From: Echinococcus granulosus
Lineage: Eukaryota; Platyhelminthes; Cestoda; Cyclophyllidea; Taeniidae
Assembly: GCF_000524195.1 (NCBI RefSeq)
Contig: NW_020170386.1
Location: forward strand, 1,326,105 to 1,390,104
Reading direction: 5' to 3'
DNA length: 64,000 nt
Each line of letters starts with the position of its first letter. Within the stretch, counting starts at the first letter, position 1. Shown here piece after piece: positions 23,262 through 36,181 of this stretch. The translations under genes and the position numbers were made by a program. Below the pieces are notes generated by a model. It saw only the letters and a program-made list of their open reading frames with translations, searched no databases and had not been told where the DNA came from.

Positions 23262-26200
23262 ATGTCATCCGGAATGCATAACACAAGAACCGGAATATCA
23301 GATATGGTTCGAACGGCACAGGAGGGCGAAATAAAGAGGGCCGCAACTCTGAAAATGTCTGCTGAGGCTAGGCTACTGCGCCACCAAGAACTGGAGCGTA
23401 TTAGAAAGCAAGAGGAAGAAGAGTATACGGATGACTCAAATCATGTCCGAGTAAGCCATCTATAATTTACTGGGTTGTGAAGTACACATTGTCTTTACAA
23501 GAATCTCGGATATTGTTTTTGTAGCGTTTAATATTTTTTTTACCAGCTTACTTATCTGATTTCTTGTTTGTTAAATTCGCAACTAGTGTCTCATTTTCAC
23601 AAACTTCCTGCGTTAACATCGGGATTATTTATAAAAGATCATTTGTTACCAAAGTGAACGTGTGTGCTAGACATTGATGGAATTGAACAACGCGGGATTA
23701 AGGTTTTAACAATTATGATTATTGACTTGTCAAATGACTTTTGAAGCTGAATGGCTGCACTCACAAGCCCAGTGTTATTTTATTCAATGCGATTGCCTGA
23801 ATTAATTGCTATGTTTTCTGCACCAGTATCTTCATGGATGTACTGGTTGAGACTAATTTCACAGCCGTTTTCGACTTATCCTTCGCGATTTTGGGGAGTA
23901 ACCTTTCTTGTGTTTTTGTCGTCTGTTATAATGCTGATTGCGTGCATCGCTAAATTTAATCACATGAACTTATCCATTTATTGTACTTAAATTCAGCGGT
24001 TTTTTGCGTTACATTAATGGGCTCTTCTGATGCATTCTATGATGGTTTATGTTTAGATAAGCTCCTCTTTACCTAATACATTAACTTTTTTGACCACTTG
24101 ACCTTCATAGCAGATCGACGCTCCTCATCAAAATCAAGTCGCCATTATTGGCTTTCGGCGTCGTTGTAGTATTTTCCATCAGGTCCCGTAGTTCTTTTGC
24201 ATCCCAGTCTCTGTATGCTCTTAGGTGTTTTGTGTCGTTTAATGTTGTGTGACTAGCGCACTGAAACACTGTTTCGTGATTGTACAAAATTTTTGCATAC
24301 TATGGCGTGCATGTTGGTTTCTGCTTCGATGAGTCACGGGCAGACTTTTCGTCGCCATTTGAAACGAAACGCAAAAGTAGTTTACGTCCTACACTTCTAT
24401 TACGCTGTTTTCTTCTCCCATCTAAGAACAAATTTCCCTGATGTTGATTTAAGTGCTAGTGGACCTGTTTTTCACCTGAACCCAGTAGTGGTTTTCTGTG
24501 CCAAGCTCATATGGTGCTGTCAAATATTTGCCTATTAATTATTTAAGCAGTCCCATATTTAATCATCTGTAATGTTTTGTGGTTTTTTAGTCTCTGTAAT
24601 GCTAAGCGAAAAGTGAATATCTGCCTTAGTCATTGCAGTAGCAAGCGTTTCAGTCTCATTTTTTCTGACTTATGGCTAGTATTTTGATAGGATTGCTTCA
24701 CTGGCAGATATTAGTGTATTACTGCAAAGTTTTGGCTTTTCGTTTTCTCCCACATTCAAGAAATTATTTTGATTTAAGTAATTTCGCTGTCTTAGTGTTT
24801 TTGTCGTTCTTTAAAGGTTTCATCCTTCACCCAATTCACTTACCGCGAGTTCAAAGGCTGAAAATATTTTGTACTTTACTCTTATTTCTCTAATTCGTGT
24901 CTTTCAAGTTGTCATTAGATTTTCAATTCATTGTTGGCTTTTAATACTGTGCTCTGCCACCACGTATGGAAGTGAGGCGATAATAACTGGGGCGACATTT
25001 TTGTCTTTTACCGAGGCTCCTGATTTGGCACGCCAATTCTCCTGATCCACCCCAGTAGTTATGTTCTTTTTATTTTACTCTTAGTGCCGATTCTGTAACT
25101 ATTCTTACACTGTTCACGCACTTATGAAATTACCGCGAACCATTCAGACGAAACAAGTGAAGTAGTGATTCAACGAATACCGTCATGGGCGAACGTCTAG
25201 TCCAGCAACATATCGAGCCAAGTTACTTTGTGAAATTTACATTTGTTTTAATGGGTAGTTTAAGCAAGAAATACGACAATCTCTGAAAATACGAGGATCT
25301 TTTTTTATTAGGGCGTGACTTTTTCGTTTCTTCACTATCGATCTTTGGAATTGACTGTTGATTTGTGAGGTGTGCTGTAGGCATGTTATTCTTCACACCC
25401 GAATGCTCTGTTGCATGTTTTCACGTGTAAAGTGAGTTAACTCCATCTACTAACCACCTTCTCATCGTTTAAGGGTCACAATGGATCCCAGACCTCCTCA
25501 TCGCGGTACAGCAGTCGTCACTCGTCAATTGAACCCTCCTACACCTCCAGCGCCTATGGCAACGACCCACGGGAGCTGAAGCGCCTTCTTTTGCAGTTGG
25601 AAGAGAAGTACAAGGAGGTTCTCGTGATCAACGCTCAGCTGGACTGTGAGAAGCAGTTTCTTACGTAAGTCAAATCTCGCATTTCCACGTGCGCACATGC
25701 ACCCACACATGGACAAATTGGGTTTCGTGGCTTGCTTATTTTCCTACTGAATCCTGCTGTGTATGGCACTTTACTTCATACAATAATTATCTGTTGTTGG
25801 ATATTGTTTTTGTCGAGAAGGGCTTCAGTGTTATTTTTTGCTTGTTTAGATTTGCAGCTCTAAGCTGAATTTGATGTGCAGTAATCGATACATGTGGAAC
25901 TCATTAACCTTTACGTCGGTGTCTAATATGGGTAAAAGATTTTTTATGGTTAAACTTTTTTGGATACATAGACTTTATATGTTAATCCATTAATTTGTTT
26001 TAGGCTGTTATTGACTTCATCTTAACACAGGTACTTGACTCATGTTATTAACCTTCCATTCCCATTCGCATTATATCGTGTGCCACATGTGAGTGCTTTC
26101 AATACTTTTGGGTGTGTGCATTCGTTTTTTTCATCCTGATCGCCATGCGTTGCGCCCAGAATGTCGGTGCCACCTGATATCCCATAGTCTTAATACCAGG

Positions 26201-29200
26201 TTGCTTAACGGTGTCAGGCCCTTTGATGTGCATTTCAAAATAGGTGGGGCTTATACTCGGTAAATTTGACAACGTAATCCACAGAATATCCACATTTTTG
26301 AGTCGGTTCACATTTGCTAGGCGTGATTTGAAAACTAACCCCGTTCATTGGCCAATCAAACAGCCTTATTTAGTTTTGCATAGCTTCTGAGTTGGTTTCT
26401 GTTTATGCAGTATATACGGCTGCGTGGTGACGATCGAGATAACCAGATTTTGTGCTCGTGTTACCCTGCATCGCCAAAAGAATTTTCGCTCGAATCCATA
26501 TCTTTATTTGGCATGACGCTTTGGCAGCTTCTTCTTTTTCCAAAAGTACACGCTCATCTCGGTTGTTTTTGGCTGCCACACGGTCCACATGCGCCTTAAA
26601 CCCAAACTATAGCTATTTTTGGAGTTTTCAAAAGCATTTACTGTTCTTTTTGATTAGCAATACTTTTATCTTTTCTGTCATAATTTTACCTTCTTTGGAC
26701 ACCTTTTTGGTCCTCGTCACTTATTATCTGGGCTTTTACATAAACCAATATTAGGGTTTAATATAACAAAAGTAAACAGATTTCCCTCCCCCTTGTTTTG
26801 CTTGCTAACAAGTTTTTTTTGTATAAAATAGCTCAAGTGCCAGTGTGTGTTTAACGTGACTAAGAACATCTCCAGTTCACGCATCTTCATACCTCGGAAT
26901 TGGATTACTAGGAGCTGTTTTCTCTTCCCAAACTCAGGCGTTATGTTGATTTGCCACACAGACTACTTTAGTGGTTATCGTAGGTTTGATTTCCATAAGG
27001 GTTTTAAATACAGTCTGTATTCATTAAATACCAATTTTTCTAAAAACAACCACGTGTCTGTTTTAGACCATTCGCTTTTAGTTTTCACTGTTATAATAGC
27101 AGCATAACTTGGGATCTCTTAAGCAGGAATCTGTAGCAACTTGGCTTTATTGTACTTGCCACCGTTGTCCTTGTTTTTTTGTCGATTAACTTACTAAGAG
27201 ATTAAACTCGCTCCATTCAAACATCTCGATAGCAGGCGTTCTATTCGGTATTGAAATTCGGTCTGCCTTGCTTGTAGTTCCATTCTCTGTTTTCACCACC
27301 ACTGAAAATAAAGTTGCTGATGCTTTAATTTTCAATCAATCTTTTCTCCTCAATATTGTCGCATTAAACACCAAATGCCTATTTATTTTAAAATTAGTTT
27401 TTAATTCCTAACTAACCTTCTTGGCTTATGCAGATGGCGTTTGGCGCTGAAGCTTAGGAATAGTTATTCCCATTGACTTTATATAATAGTGACTCTGTCG
27501 AGCTTCAGAGCTATCTGTTTACACTGGAGTCGTGTATAAATTGTTGTGATTATATTTCCTAAATGAAATGCTTTGCTGGATGTTTTCGAACCCGAACCGA
27601 AAAGTCCAGTTGTCATATGCCCTCTTAAGGTGACACCTGGGTAAAGCATAATCTTGAGATTCCAGGATTACCCATTAAGCCATGGATAATGGAATTATTG
27701 CATGTACAATAGTACTTATTAACCTTTGGTCACCTTAAGTAGGATTTACAGACCTTTCGAATCAGCCTTCTATGCCTGCAATAATTAGGTATTTTTCAAA
27801 GTTAGCTTTTGTGTGTTAATCTGTCATTAAATATTTAAGTTTCAAAGCCAGTAAACAGTTGGCAAAACATTTTGTGTAAGCTTGTCGCTATTTTGTAAGT
27901 CAGTCAGCGTTTTCTTATTTGTTTAAGGTACGCCTTTTGGACTTCACTATTTGTCTTTCTGCATTTACTTGTGTTAATCTTGGGTCCTAAGCTCTACGCC
28001 ACCTGCTCTTTTTCCCTTGCATTGTTTAAACACTTGTTTGTGAAGCGTAATTACCATTTGTCATATGACCACCAAAATCTCCAGCTTCGTGCGCGTATAT
28101 TGTACGCCTCTCATTGGTGCAGTATCTTTCTATTTCATTTATCAGTTTTTTTTATGTATTGTTGACAGCACCTTGCACACTCAAGACTTCCTTTCAATAC
28201 ATTTTGTAATCAAAAAAACAATTGTTATCTGCGCTACCAGTTCTTTAATCACTCCGTTCGTAAATGCACCTTGTTTTAGTGCGAATGCCTGCTGTCTGAA
28301 GGCCTCTTTATAATGAATTTTTGAAATATTTCCATGCTCGCAACATGGGTTACACATTATAAGTCATAATTTGCATGAGTATTCACCTATTTTAAAGTAA
28401 TTGATTTCTCGCACACTTCTCATTAATTTAGTTTTCCAGTGAATTTTCTTTGAGCCTGCTTTCTTTCATACTAGCATTTGAGCCTTTCATCTCCAATCGA
28501 AGTACTGAATGCTTTCATCTTAAGTCATCGAATTTTCTCAGAATCCCCGTACTTTAAATATATTAATTGAGTACGAAAAAATGGGTTTTTGGATGTGAGT
28601 TGTGGAAAAATAAGGACTACTTTAAATTAACTGTGAAAATCCATCATTGTTACTGTCTCTGTGACAAATGCATCTGGTCATGTTTCGCTTCTTTAAGACC
28701 CTGTTTTTAGTTGGTCGCAAATGCCACGGAAAAGTAGCAACTTTGGGCTTAATTACATGCTACTTACATGGCTAATTGAATTGGAGTTGCTAAAAGGTTT
28801 TCCACAAATTTGGACTTAGGGTTTGCGGTTGGCGGTGGTAACCTTCTCGTCAATCCTTGAAAGATAATTTAATTATTATTGTCATCATAGCATTGGATAT
28901 TTACTCGTTTTCTTTTCTAGTCTGTGCCTAGCTTATTGATCTCATTCAAGACGCCAGTTGTTTTTGTTACCTTATCGGAACGGTAATTCAAATCTCCCAA
29001 AGCTGGCTTTGTCTTAACGAAGCACAACATACTTTACCTCCTCTTCAACAAGAGGAACTCGCTATTTTGGTGCAGGGTTTTGCCATTTTGGCATAACTTT
29101 CCGGTTTCAATAGCATATCATGTCGCACCTTCAATGGTCTCAATTTGTTTCTAGCCAGCAGCTTGGTTTATTTCACTAGACAAAAATGGGGAGTGTAGTG

Positions 29201-32200
29201 GACACAGGTGCACGATGAGATTAGCGACGTTGAATGGTCTCTAATGTCACCAAATGAATGGTGGGAGTAAAAGCGGGATGGTGGTTGTGTAAACTTCGAC
29301 CGCTGGGCACACTGCGATGGCGGTGTGTGGCACGTGCACAGTGGTGAATGCGTGACCCAAGCGCAATTTCCCGATGAGCCATGCGTACGCTCGCACGCAA
29401 GCGCGCAGGCGTTTTCGTGGAGCCGTTACGCAACTCCCTCTGCTTGTAGGCGTGGGTATGTATGGGTATGCTTGTGCGTGCGTGCATGTATAATAGGAAT
29501 CCATAGTCCTCTCCGTCTGCTGTTCATGACGAATCTCCTAGTGTTTAGCAAGTTTAAAATCTGCGCCTTTCTGATTCTTAAATTGTGTCTCCACTGCTGA
29601 AAAAAAAGACACGATTAACGAAACAAAAAGTATTCTTTCCTCCGTCACAACATCGTGACTTTTTGGGATTATTAATTGCACTTATCTACAGACACGCATT
29701 TAAAGTGTCGTAGACCCATTTGTGCATTTAAGTTAGGCCTTAATCTTCATATTTCTAGTTGATTTAAAGTAATGCTAACTGGATTTATTGAATTTCAAGC
29801 CGATGGGTTTTAATTCTAATTGAAAAATCGCAGTGCTTGATTCCAATACAGGTACCGGTACAACATAATAATGATGTAACTTTTTTGAAGCTTATCGATG
29901 TAGGTAAGAATGCGTAAAGTAATTGGAGTGGCATGAGTTGAATGCCCCACGCACGATCAAAAAGCTCCTATGATCTAAATGTCAAGCGACGATTCTCACC
30001 GCTGCGCTTACTTTGACCTTACATAGGTGAAAGGATTTTTTATGCTCTTCCGCCCTTTACTCGTTCAGTGCGTATCCCATTCCCCTTCATTTCGGGCTTT
30101 CAGACAACTGTATATTGTTTTGGATCCATTTCTTTCCTTCATGTGATGACGCTTCTTAGCCACCATTTATGTGTGCGTGATTTTCACTACTAATGAAGGT
30201 GCAAATGGCTTCCTCTTCATATCACAAAAAGTAATTTTGTACCCATTTAAACTGCCACTTTTTGATAGAAAGTACTTATTCGAGATGTCGGTCTCTTTTC
30301 CAGCATTGGCTAGCATTTTAAATCCGGCAGAGCCTACCGATCAGGAATTTTTACGCTGCAAGAAAGGATGTGCTCTTTTGGAGCAGAGCACTTTTCGAAC
30401 GGAACCCAGATTTATTGTAAAAGTAACTTCATAATCGTGCGACTGTCCCATTTCCTATAAAATAGTAAACCGTTAATCTTGATTTACTTTTTGCCATTTT
30501 TAAATAACTTTTCCATCCTTAAAAATGCCTTGTCTTCCCTTAATGCTGTATCGTAGAAACGTTGCTTGGTTCAGGAAATCATCACCACTTTTCGCAAATA
30601 TAGCAAATTTATTTGTTCACATAGAGTTTTAAAACAAGCGAAGTAATTTCACTATTTGCCTAAATGTATCCTAGACTGGTTACAACGAAGCTATGTCATC
30701 ACTTATCAATTTGTATCCTCATTCAAATAAGCAATTGGATCTAATACTTATTTACTGGCGCAGATTCTAAAATATGCATCGGTTTTGCTCAATTTTAGCT
30801 ATTCTGTGGACTTGCTGAAGGATAAATTGGAGGACGCCACTGAATCCAATCAACATAATCAAAAATGTGCTGCGGACAGGAAAAAGGTCCGATTTCCTTA
30901 TGGTTGGTTTTTTTAAATTCGAAAAATTATATTGGTGAGAATCGTTGATGCCATATAAAACCCACAGTTTTAGCTTTGAGTGTAACACAACTTTGGCCTG
31001 ACTTCTTGCCGCGCCCATCGTACCATAGAGTTTCAAGTGGATACCATTGATAGATTCTTTTGCCCTAAGGCGTTGGTGAGTCATTTGACAAGGCAGCGCT
31101 TTCTCTGTCAATGCTGGAGCCGCCTAATTAGATATAGTTTACTAAAATGGTAAACTTCCACACAGACGCACTTACTGGGATATCTTCTTTCCACATGTGC
31201 GTGCTCTAACTCTCCGACATTTGTGCGTTAGGAGTTGGCCTACCAACGAATGCAGTTGGTGGAGCTGAACCATCAATTAGAGGTAGCGCGGCAACAGATA
31301 GCGATTCGGGATGAGCTCATCGCAGAGCGCGGTCTGGTGCTGGTGAGTGCGGATGGCAGCGAGGGCAGAGCTGGGATGGCCAACGGAGACAGAGAACAGT
31401 CTCTCCTCAATGGAGCTGCTGTTTCTGAAATCTCCCACCCCTCTGTCACCCTCCAACCATCGCTCCAAGCCCTTTCCTCTAATGCTGCTCCACTCACCGC
31501 CTCCGCCTCCTCTTACACCATCCTTTCCAAGTCGAATGCAGAGGCACTGAAGTCCATTTGTGGGTCTGATATCGGTAGGAATCTCGCTCTGCTCAAGCTC
31601 TTATTGTGCGACTTTTGTTACTTTGTTCTGCTTTCTAGACCTATCTGCCTTCGGCGGATATAGTTAATACGTCCTTTTACTAGCGCTCATCACTATCAAT
31701 TATTTACTTAAGGTATACTTACTTCGTCTTATGAATGCTTCCTTCCGCACAAATGCATATGGTTTCTGTACGCTTTTCTTTAAGTGTGCTTCCGGAGTCA
31801 TTATTACCTTTTGTCTGCCATACATTTGTTGACAGGTATGGACTTACTTTCTTCAATTTTGGTTTAATAAACCCGAAATTTGCGCCTGTAATTTTATTTC
31901 TACACCTATTTACTTTCTATTCAAATCATACTCATTCGCGTTTCTTAAGTTAATTGTATCAGTTCCATTTTTCAAATCGGTTCTATTTGTTTTTACATAA
32001 TGAAATTTTAAACAGCCTTCTCTTTGTTCCTTCTGTCTTTCAGATGCGAAAATAGCATCTCTATTGGAGGAGCGGGCGAAGGACAAGGAATGCATCGAGA
32101 CGCTGAAGTTGCACCTGGCAGAGGAGCGTGAGCGGATCGAACTCGTGCAGAAACTGGATACCCGCGCCAAGGGCGGCGATTCGGAGAACTTACGACAAGC

Positions 32201-34137
32201 AGTTCAAGGTAAGTTGATGCTTTTTATGAACTAAGTTTGACATAAGTACGGTGTCCTCAGGGTTCTCACATCCGTTCATCCTCCAATAATAGCCGAATCT
32301 CAGTCGGATGGTAGTAATCCGGCTGATAGCTACCGGAAACAGCGTTGGTATCTCCATTTCTGTGTGCAATTATTTGAGCTAGATCAAATTTCAAGACAAG
32401 GAAAAAGTCTGTAAATAGGTCACTACAGTGGCTTTTAATTAAAAAAATTTTGCTGAATTACACTATTTGATCTTAATTAGTGTCTGTTAAGAGGTTTTGA
32501 TCTAAGGGGCATCGAGTGGCTTGTAATATTACTTTGTGTGTGTCGATGATATTATCTCTTTAAGCGTTCTCTTGTGATTACCGAATGTTCTCTTCGAACT
32601 TTCAGTTCGAGGATTGTAATAAATGATCTTTGCTTATTTTAGTTTGAATGTAGACATGCTCGATTGGTTCCCTAGCATGCGAAGCACGTCTCTGTAACTG
32701 TAATTCATTTGACAGCGTAGGGTTTCGTGGGATATTTCAGCTATCTCCCGTAACTTCATATATTGAACTTGTGGTCATTGACGGGTTTTCGCCATTTAAA
32801 GAAACTATTCATTAGAGAACCAAATTTATTTTTCAAGCACACTTTCAATCTACTTTGTTCACACCAAGGGCGGTAGAGTGTTTACATATTTGCGTAATGA
32901 TATCAAAGTCTGTTTCTTTTCTTGACCCGTGGTTTGATTTTGTGCATCAAAAATTCATTCTATGTCATCTTCTCTTTAGCTGCTCGATCTCAAGCTCAGG
33001 ATTACAAGTTTCGATTAGAACAGGCCAACCAGAAGATTACCGGGTTAGAGGGTGATGTAAGCTGTTCTCAGTCTATTTCAACTCTTTCATAGAAATATTT
33101 GCGGATTCACAGTGAAGTTCGGTGATAAATTACCACTTAACTTTCAAGATGGTCGAAGTGTAATGGGATCACCCTTCAGTAATTCGTACATTTTTGTCTC
33201 TTTGAAGAGGTTATGTGACTGCTGCCTGAATCTTTCTCATTCACCACATTACACCACAGTTGTGTTTTCACCTCGTATAATTTTATTGGTACATTAAAAT
33301 TCAGAGAAATCCACTGTTTTATTTGAACTGATAAAAGATGGGACCATTGAGTGTATGGTCTCCTGTTCAAATAAAATTAATTCCCGATTGCTGATCATGT
33401 AACGCCTCGAATTTCGTAAATGCCTTCCAAATGAAGCAAACAAAGGAATATCACGTGTCAAATCACCCTGTTTTATGACCAATATATTCGTATTACATAG
33501 TCCCTCGTCACCTTTGCATAGAGCAAGACTTTCTTTGACATTACTATTGTAATAGTTTCATGCTGGTTTGTATCATGAAAAGCAGGAAACACAACCTCCC
33601 ATTATCTTAAGCATACTTAATGCCTGTACGGCGTGATTAGTAGGCCTTCCTTTGCTGCTGATTTGGATCATCCGAACAGTTACCACCCTCTCCGCCAAAA
33701 TAATACCATACCAGAAGAATATCATATGAATTGGTGCCCCGTATTTAGATGAGGTGTTACCCTCTCTTGTGCAATGCTATCCAACCAGCATGCTTCTGAT
33801 TTTTTTTCGCAGATCATACGACTGGAAGGTCAGGTGAAGCGCTTCAAGACTATTGCAGAAAATGCTGAGATGCAGGAGGATCAAATGAAACAGGAAAGAC
33901 GGAAAATCCATCGCGAGGTGCGTAGTCGCCTTGTGGCATTTTACTGAAACAATACTAGTAGAACATCATGTCTATTTTAATTTTATGTAGCTTCGTGAGG
34001 CCCTCTCAACAATTGATGACCTCAAGTCAGAGAACTCCACACTCCAGCGAAAAATTGACAAGCTCTCTCGCAGTCCACCTGGGGTGCCAAGTGGTTCCGG
34101 CCTTCGATCCTACCGTGGCTCCTCGCAGGCTCGGTAG
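23262..34137 (+). CDS. LRRFIP1/2: LRRFIP1/LRRFIP2-type coiled-coil protein, eight exons
   Basis: LRRFIP proteins are cytosolic coiled-coil adaptors that bind the leucine-rich repeats of Flightless-I and, in vertebrates, take part in Wnt and innate-immune signalling. Exons: 23262-23450, 25474-25664, 30799-30886, 31232-31574, 32044-32208, 32980-33056, 33813-33917, 33991-34137. The sum is 1305 nt, 434 residues. Exon 1 has the basic helix SAEARLLRHQELERIRKQEE. Exon 2 ends with LLLQLEEKYKEVLVINAQLD. Exon 3 adds YSVDLLKDKLED. Exon 4 carries RDELIAERGLVLV (about 182-194), the signature of the family. Exon 7 has RLEGQVKRFKTIAENAE. The tail after residue 410 is Ser/Gly/Arg-rich, unlike vertebrates. 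Exon 3 is short and easy to miss; without it the frame does not join. Further 5' exons are possible. Introns 1 and 2 are 2.0 and 5.1 kb, the last only 73 nt. Confidence 0.92.
25665..30798 (+). other. Large intron 2 of LRRFIP
   Basis: A 5.1-kb intron, T-rich for most of its length. ORFs inside are short and without recognisable domains. The exception in composition is a GC-richer island near 29220-29490, listed separately. Confidence 0.6.
29220..29490. promoter_or_regulatory. GC-rich island in LRRFIP intron 2
   Basis: This stretch is clearly richer in G+C and CpG than the surrounding T-rich intron. It contains runs of alternating purine and pyrimidine (GTGCGTGCGTGCATGTAT near 29475) and GCAAGCGCGCAGGCG at 29397-29411, which recurs exactly in the STX6 intron. 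It may be an enhancer or an alternative promoter; this is inference. Confidence 0.3.
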
Positions 34138-34490
34138 AAGCGTAGCAAATTGTAGCTCTCGGGCCCTACGTCGAGGCAACGCACACCCCTGGCCTTCTCT
34201 CCCACCCAACCACATGCTGATTCGCCCATCCATCTCGCTTCTTCCTTTCAGACGCATTTTAGATCGATGGCCACTCAGCCACCGCGCAGTACACGCAGTC
34301 TTTCACCCATATGCCTCTTCTACCTTCGTCTTGTAAATACTACACAAAAGTGCCGCTGTGACGTTTAATCCCGCTCCCTTCATTATCATCATCCATTGTC
34401 ACCCCCCACCATCACGCCTCAGTATTGACACGGAACGGAACCTGCCGCAAACTGTGCTCATTTGTGCACACAAAGCGTCGACAATTATCA

Positions 34491-34496
34491 AATAAA
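34491..34496 (+). terminator. Probable LRRFIP polyadenylation signal
   Basis: AATAAA, 354 nt after the LRRFIP stop codon; first canonical signal on this strand after the gene. Confidence 0.55.
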
Positions 34497-35036
34497 TTCT
34501 CGGGTAACCGGGTTAAGCTCAAGAACTAAGTAAGGCTACAAGATGCCCGAGTTAAAAGAGGTAGTTGAGCCGATAATCCCCCAATCAGTCATGATCAATA
34601 CGACACACGTGGTGTCCTACCCACCACGTTTAGGTGTACAAGGCTAACTAGCGGGGCCATTCATCCGGGTCTGAGAGCGAAAGTTACTTATTCTGTTCTC
34701 ACACTTTGACTCTGAATGGATGGTGCAAGGCAGTCAGGAGATTTTGAAAGAGGTTTTAAGACATCTACAGCAGCGCCGGGGAGGGCCTACACGATAATGC
34801 CGTAGATTAGGAGGTTAGAGAGGAATCAAAGTACTCGTACTGGCTTCAGCAAGTAGGACAAGAGTGAGTTGTAGGTCCACGAGAGTGGCGTGCGAATTTG
34901 GTATAGGGGAAACAAGGACGAGTTAGGTCACTAAAGGCTTAAAGCCTACCCCAAACTGGCACGTAATAGGAGGAACCTCGCGAATACAAGGGAACAACTT
35001 CACACTGTGAGCAAGGGTTACACAGCTAATGGGGGC

Positions 35037-35042
35037 TTTATT
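35037..35042 (-). terminator. Probable ATP5ME polyadenylation signal
   Basis: AATAAA on the minus strand (TTTATT on the plus strand), 44 nt after the ATP5ME stop codon. Confidence 0.6.
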
Positions 35043-35086
35043 TCTAGAAAATGGTGAAATAATAGGGCGAAGTTATCAGCAAGAAT

Positions 35087-35350
35087 TTACTCCATCCCGC
35101 TCTCTCTAAGGAGCTGCTTCATGGACTGCTCGGCCTGATATTCCATCCACTGGTCGTAATCAGCCTTTCTCTTTGCCATTATTGCGCGATTTTTTCTCTG
35201 AATGCCAACTTCGCGAACTTGCAGGTACTTCAACCGCAGAGCACCGTAGAGAACGCCAGCCAAAAGCAATCCCCATCGAGCAGTACGAATAAAGGGTGAG
35301 ACTGCTTTTGGAGCTGGAAGCGTAATTTTATGGACAGATCCTGCAACCAT
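35087..35350 (-). CDS. ATP5ME: ATP synthase subunit e, mitochondrial, single coding exon
   Basis: Subunit e sits in the membrane part of mitochondrial F1Fo ATP synthase and, with subunit g, supports dimerisation and cristae shape. The 87-residue product has a short N terminus, then SPFIRTARWGLLLAGVLYGA: one membrane helix at about 22-40 with the GxxxG motif at G32 and G36 that defines the family. LRLKYLQ follows, then a charged helix with RKNRAIMAKRKADYDQW. Human subunit e has 69 residues, so this one is longer at both ends. The ATG lies in a strong context (CCATGG). Just upstream are a donor-like AG/GTATT and an acceptor-like TTTAG, so a small leader intron or trans-splicing is possible. Confidence 0.87.
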   Translation of the reverse strand: MVAGSVHKITLPAPKAVSPFIRTARWGLLLAGVLYGALRLKYLQVREVGIQRKNRAIMAKRKADYDQWMEYQAEQSMKQLLRESGME

Positions 35351-35987
35351 GGCTAGTCTAAAGCATGATATGGTCAGACGTCACGAGTGATATTAAAATA
35401 ACACGGAAATAATACCTTTACTCCTAAATCTTATGCCTTTGAAGTTACCCAATCACAAAAATATCTGCATGATGGAATGGCTTATTATCCACCACAATAT
35501 ACAGACAAATTGGTCATCGTCAAACGATAAACGAGCAGAAGCACGACTCACCCGTTCTAAAGAGTAGTATGTGAACTCGGGCTAGTTATCGTTTGTACAA
35601 CAAACAAATGAAACAAAAACTGAGTATAAGAGCACTGTTATTTTTTTCCAAAACCAAAGTAATGATGAATAAAAGAAAAATTTTTCTTTGTGGGTCCATA
35701 AAAGGGGAGCCAATAATTTCGATTAGTTGATATCATGAATAGTTCATTTAAAGTGTGTTTCCGTTGAATAAGTTTGCGTGTGATACAGACAAGAGTAATT
35801 TGGTGATATACCAAACGTCTTATGCCACCAAACTAATATCGTTTAACTGAAAGTCTACTCGCTTGTTTCAATGGTAAAGATCTTACACCATGTTTGCATG
35901 CGTTCAGCCATGTGGACACCGCAGTCTTCGTAGATTGCTTATTAGATCGTGTTGAAGACATATTGGCTCTTCTGCACGCTAGTAATA
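35351..35987. other. ATP5ME upstream region
   Basis: AT-rich sequence with no exon-like ORF. A CRE-like ACGTCAC word lies near 35380, close to the ATP5ME start. The region probably contains the ATP5ME promoter. Confidence 0.35.
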
Positions 35988-36181
35988 TGTAACACGGTGA
36001 TACCTTAAATACCCGTTTTGGTGAAGAGCCACTATTGACTTGAACATTGTACCACGGCGGGCGGGCTGGCCTACGGACCGTGCCAGTAGCGTAAATACTT
36101 TCTATAAGTTGAATTTATATATTCTGCCGGAGAACTATGTCCTCTTTTGTCTTCAGGGAAGTCTCTAGGCAAAACTTCACA
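35988..36181 (-). repeat. Degenerate LTR copy, minus strand
   Basis: On the plus strand it starts TGTAACACGGTGAT and passes through GGTGAAGAGCCACT, GGGCTGGCC and ATATATTCTGCC. It reaches TTTTGTCTTCAGGGA, the order seen in the minus-strand copies at 20964 and 36848. Many substitutions and no surviving target duplication mark it as old. The end at 36181 is approximate. Confidence 0.65.

Larger units (their letters stand above)
34138..35086. other. Convergent 3' intergenic stretch LRRFIP-ATP5ME
   Basis: This holds the 3' untranslated sequence of LRRFIP, including its polyadenylation signal at 34491, and that of ATP5ME. The middle (about 34500-35000) is G-rich with many short direct words but no ORF, tRNA or known repeat. 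Confidence 0.45.
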
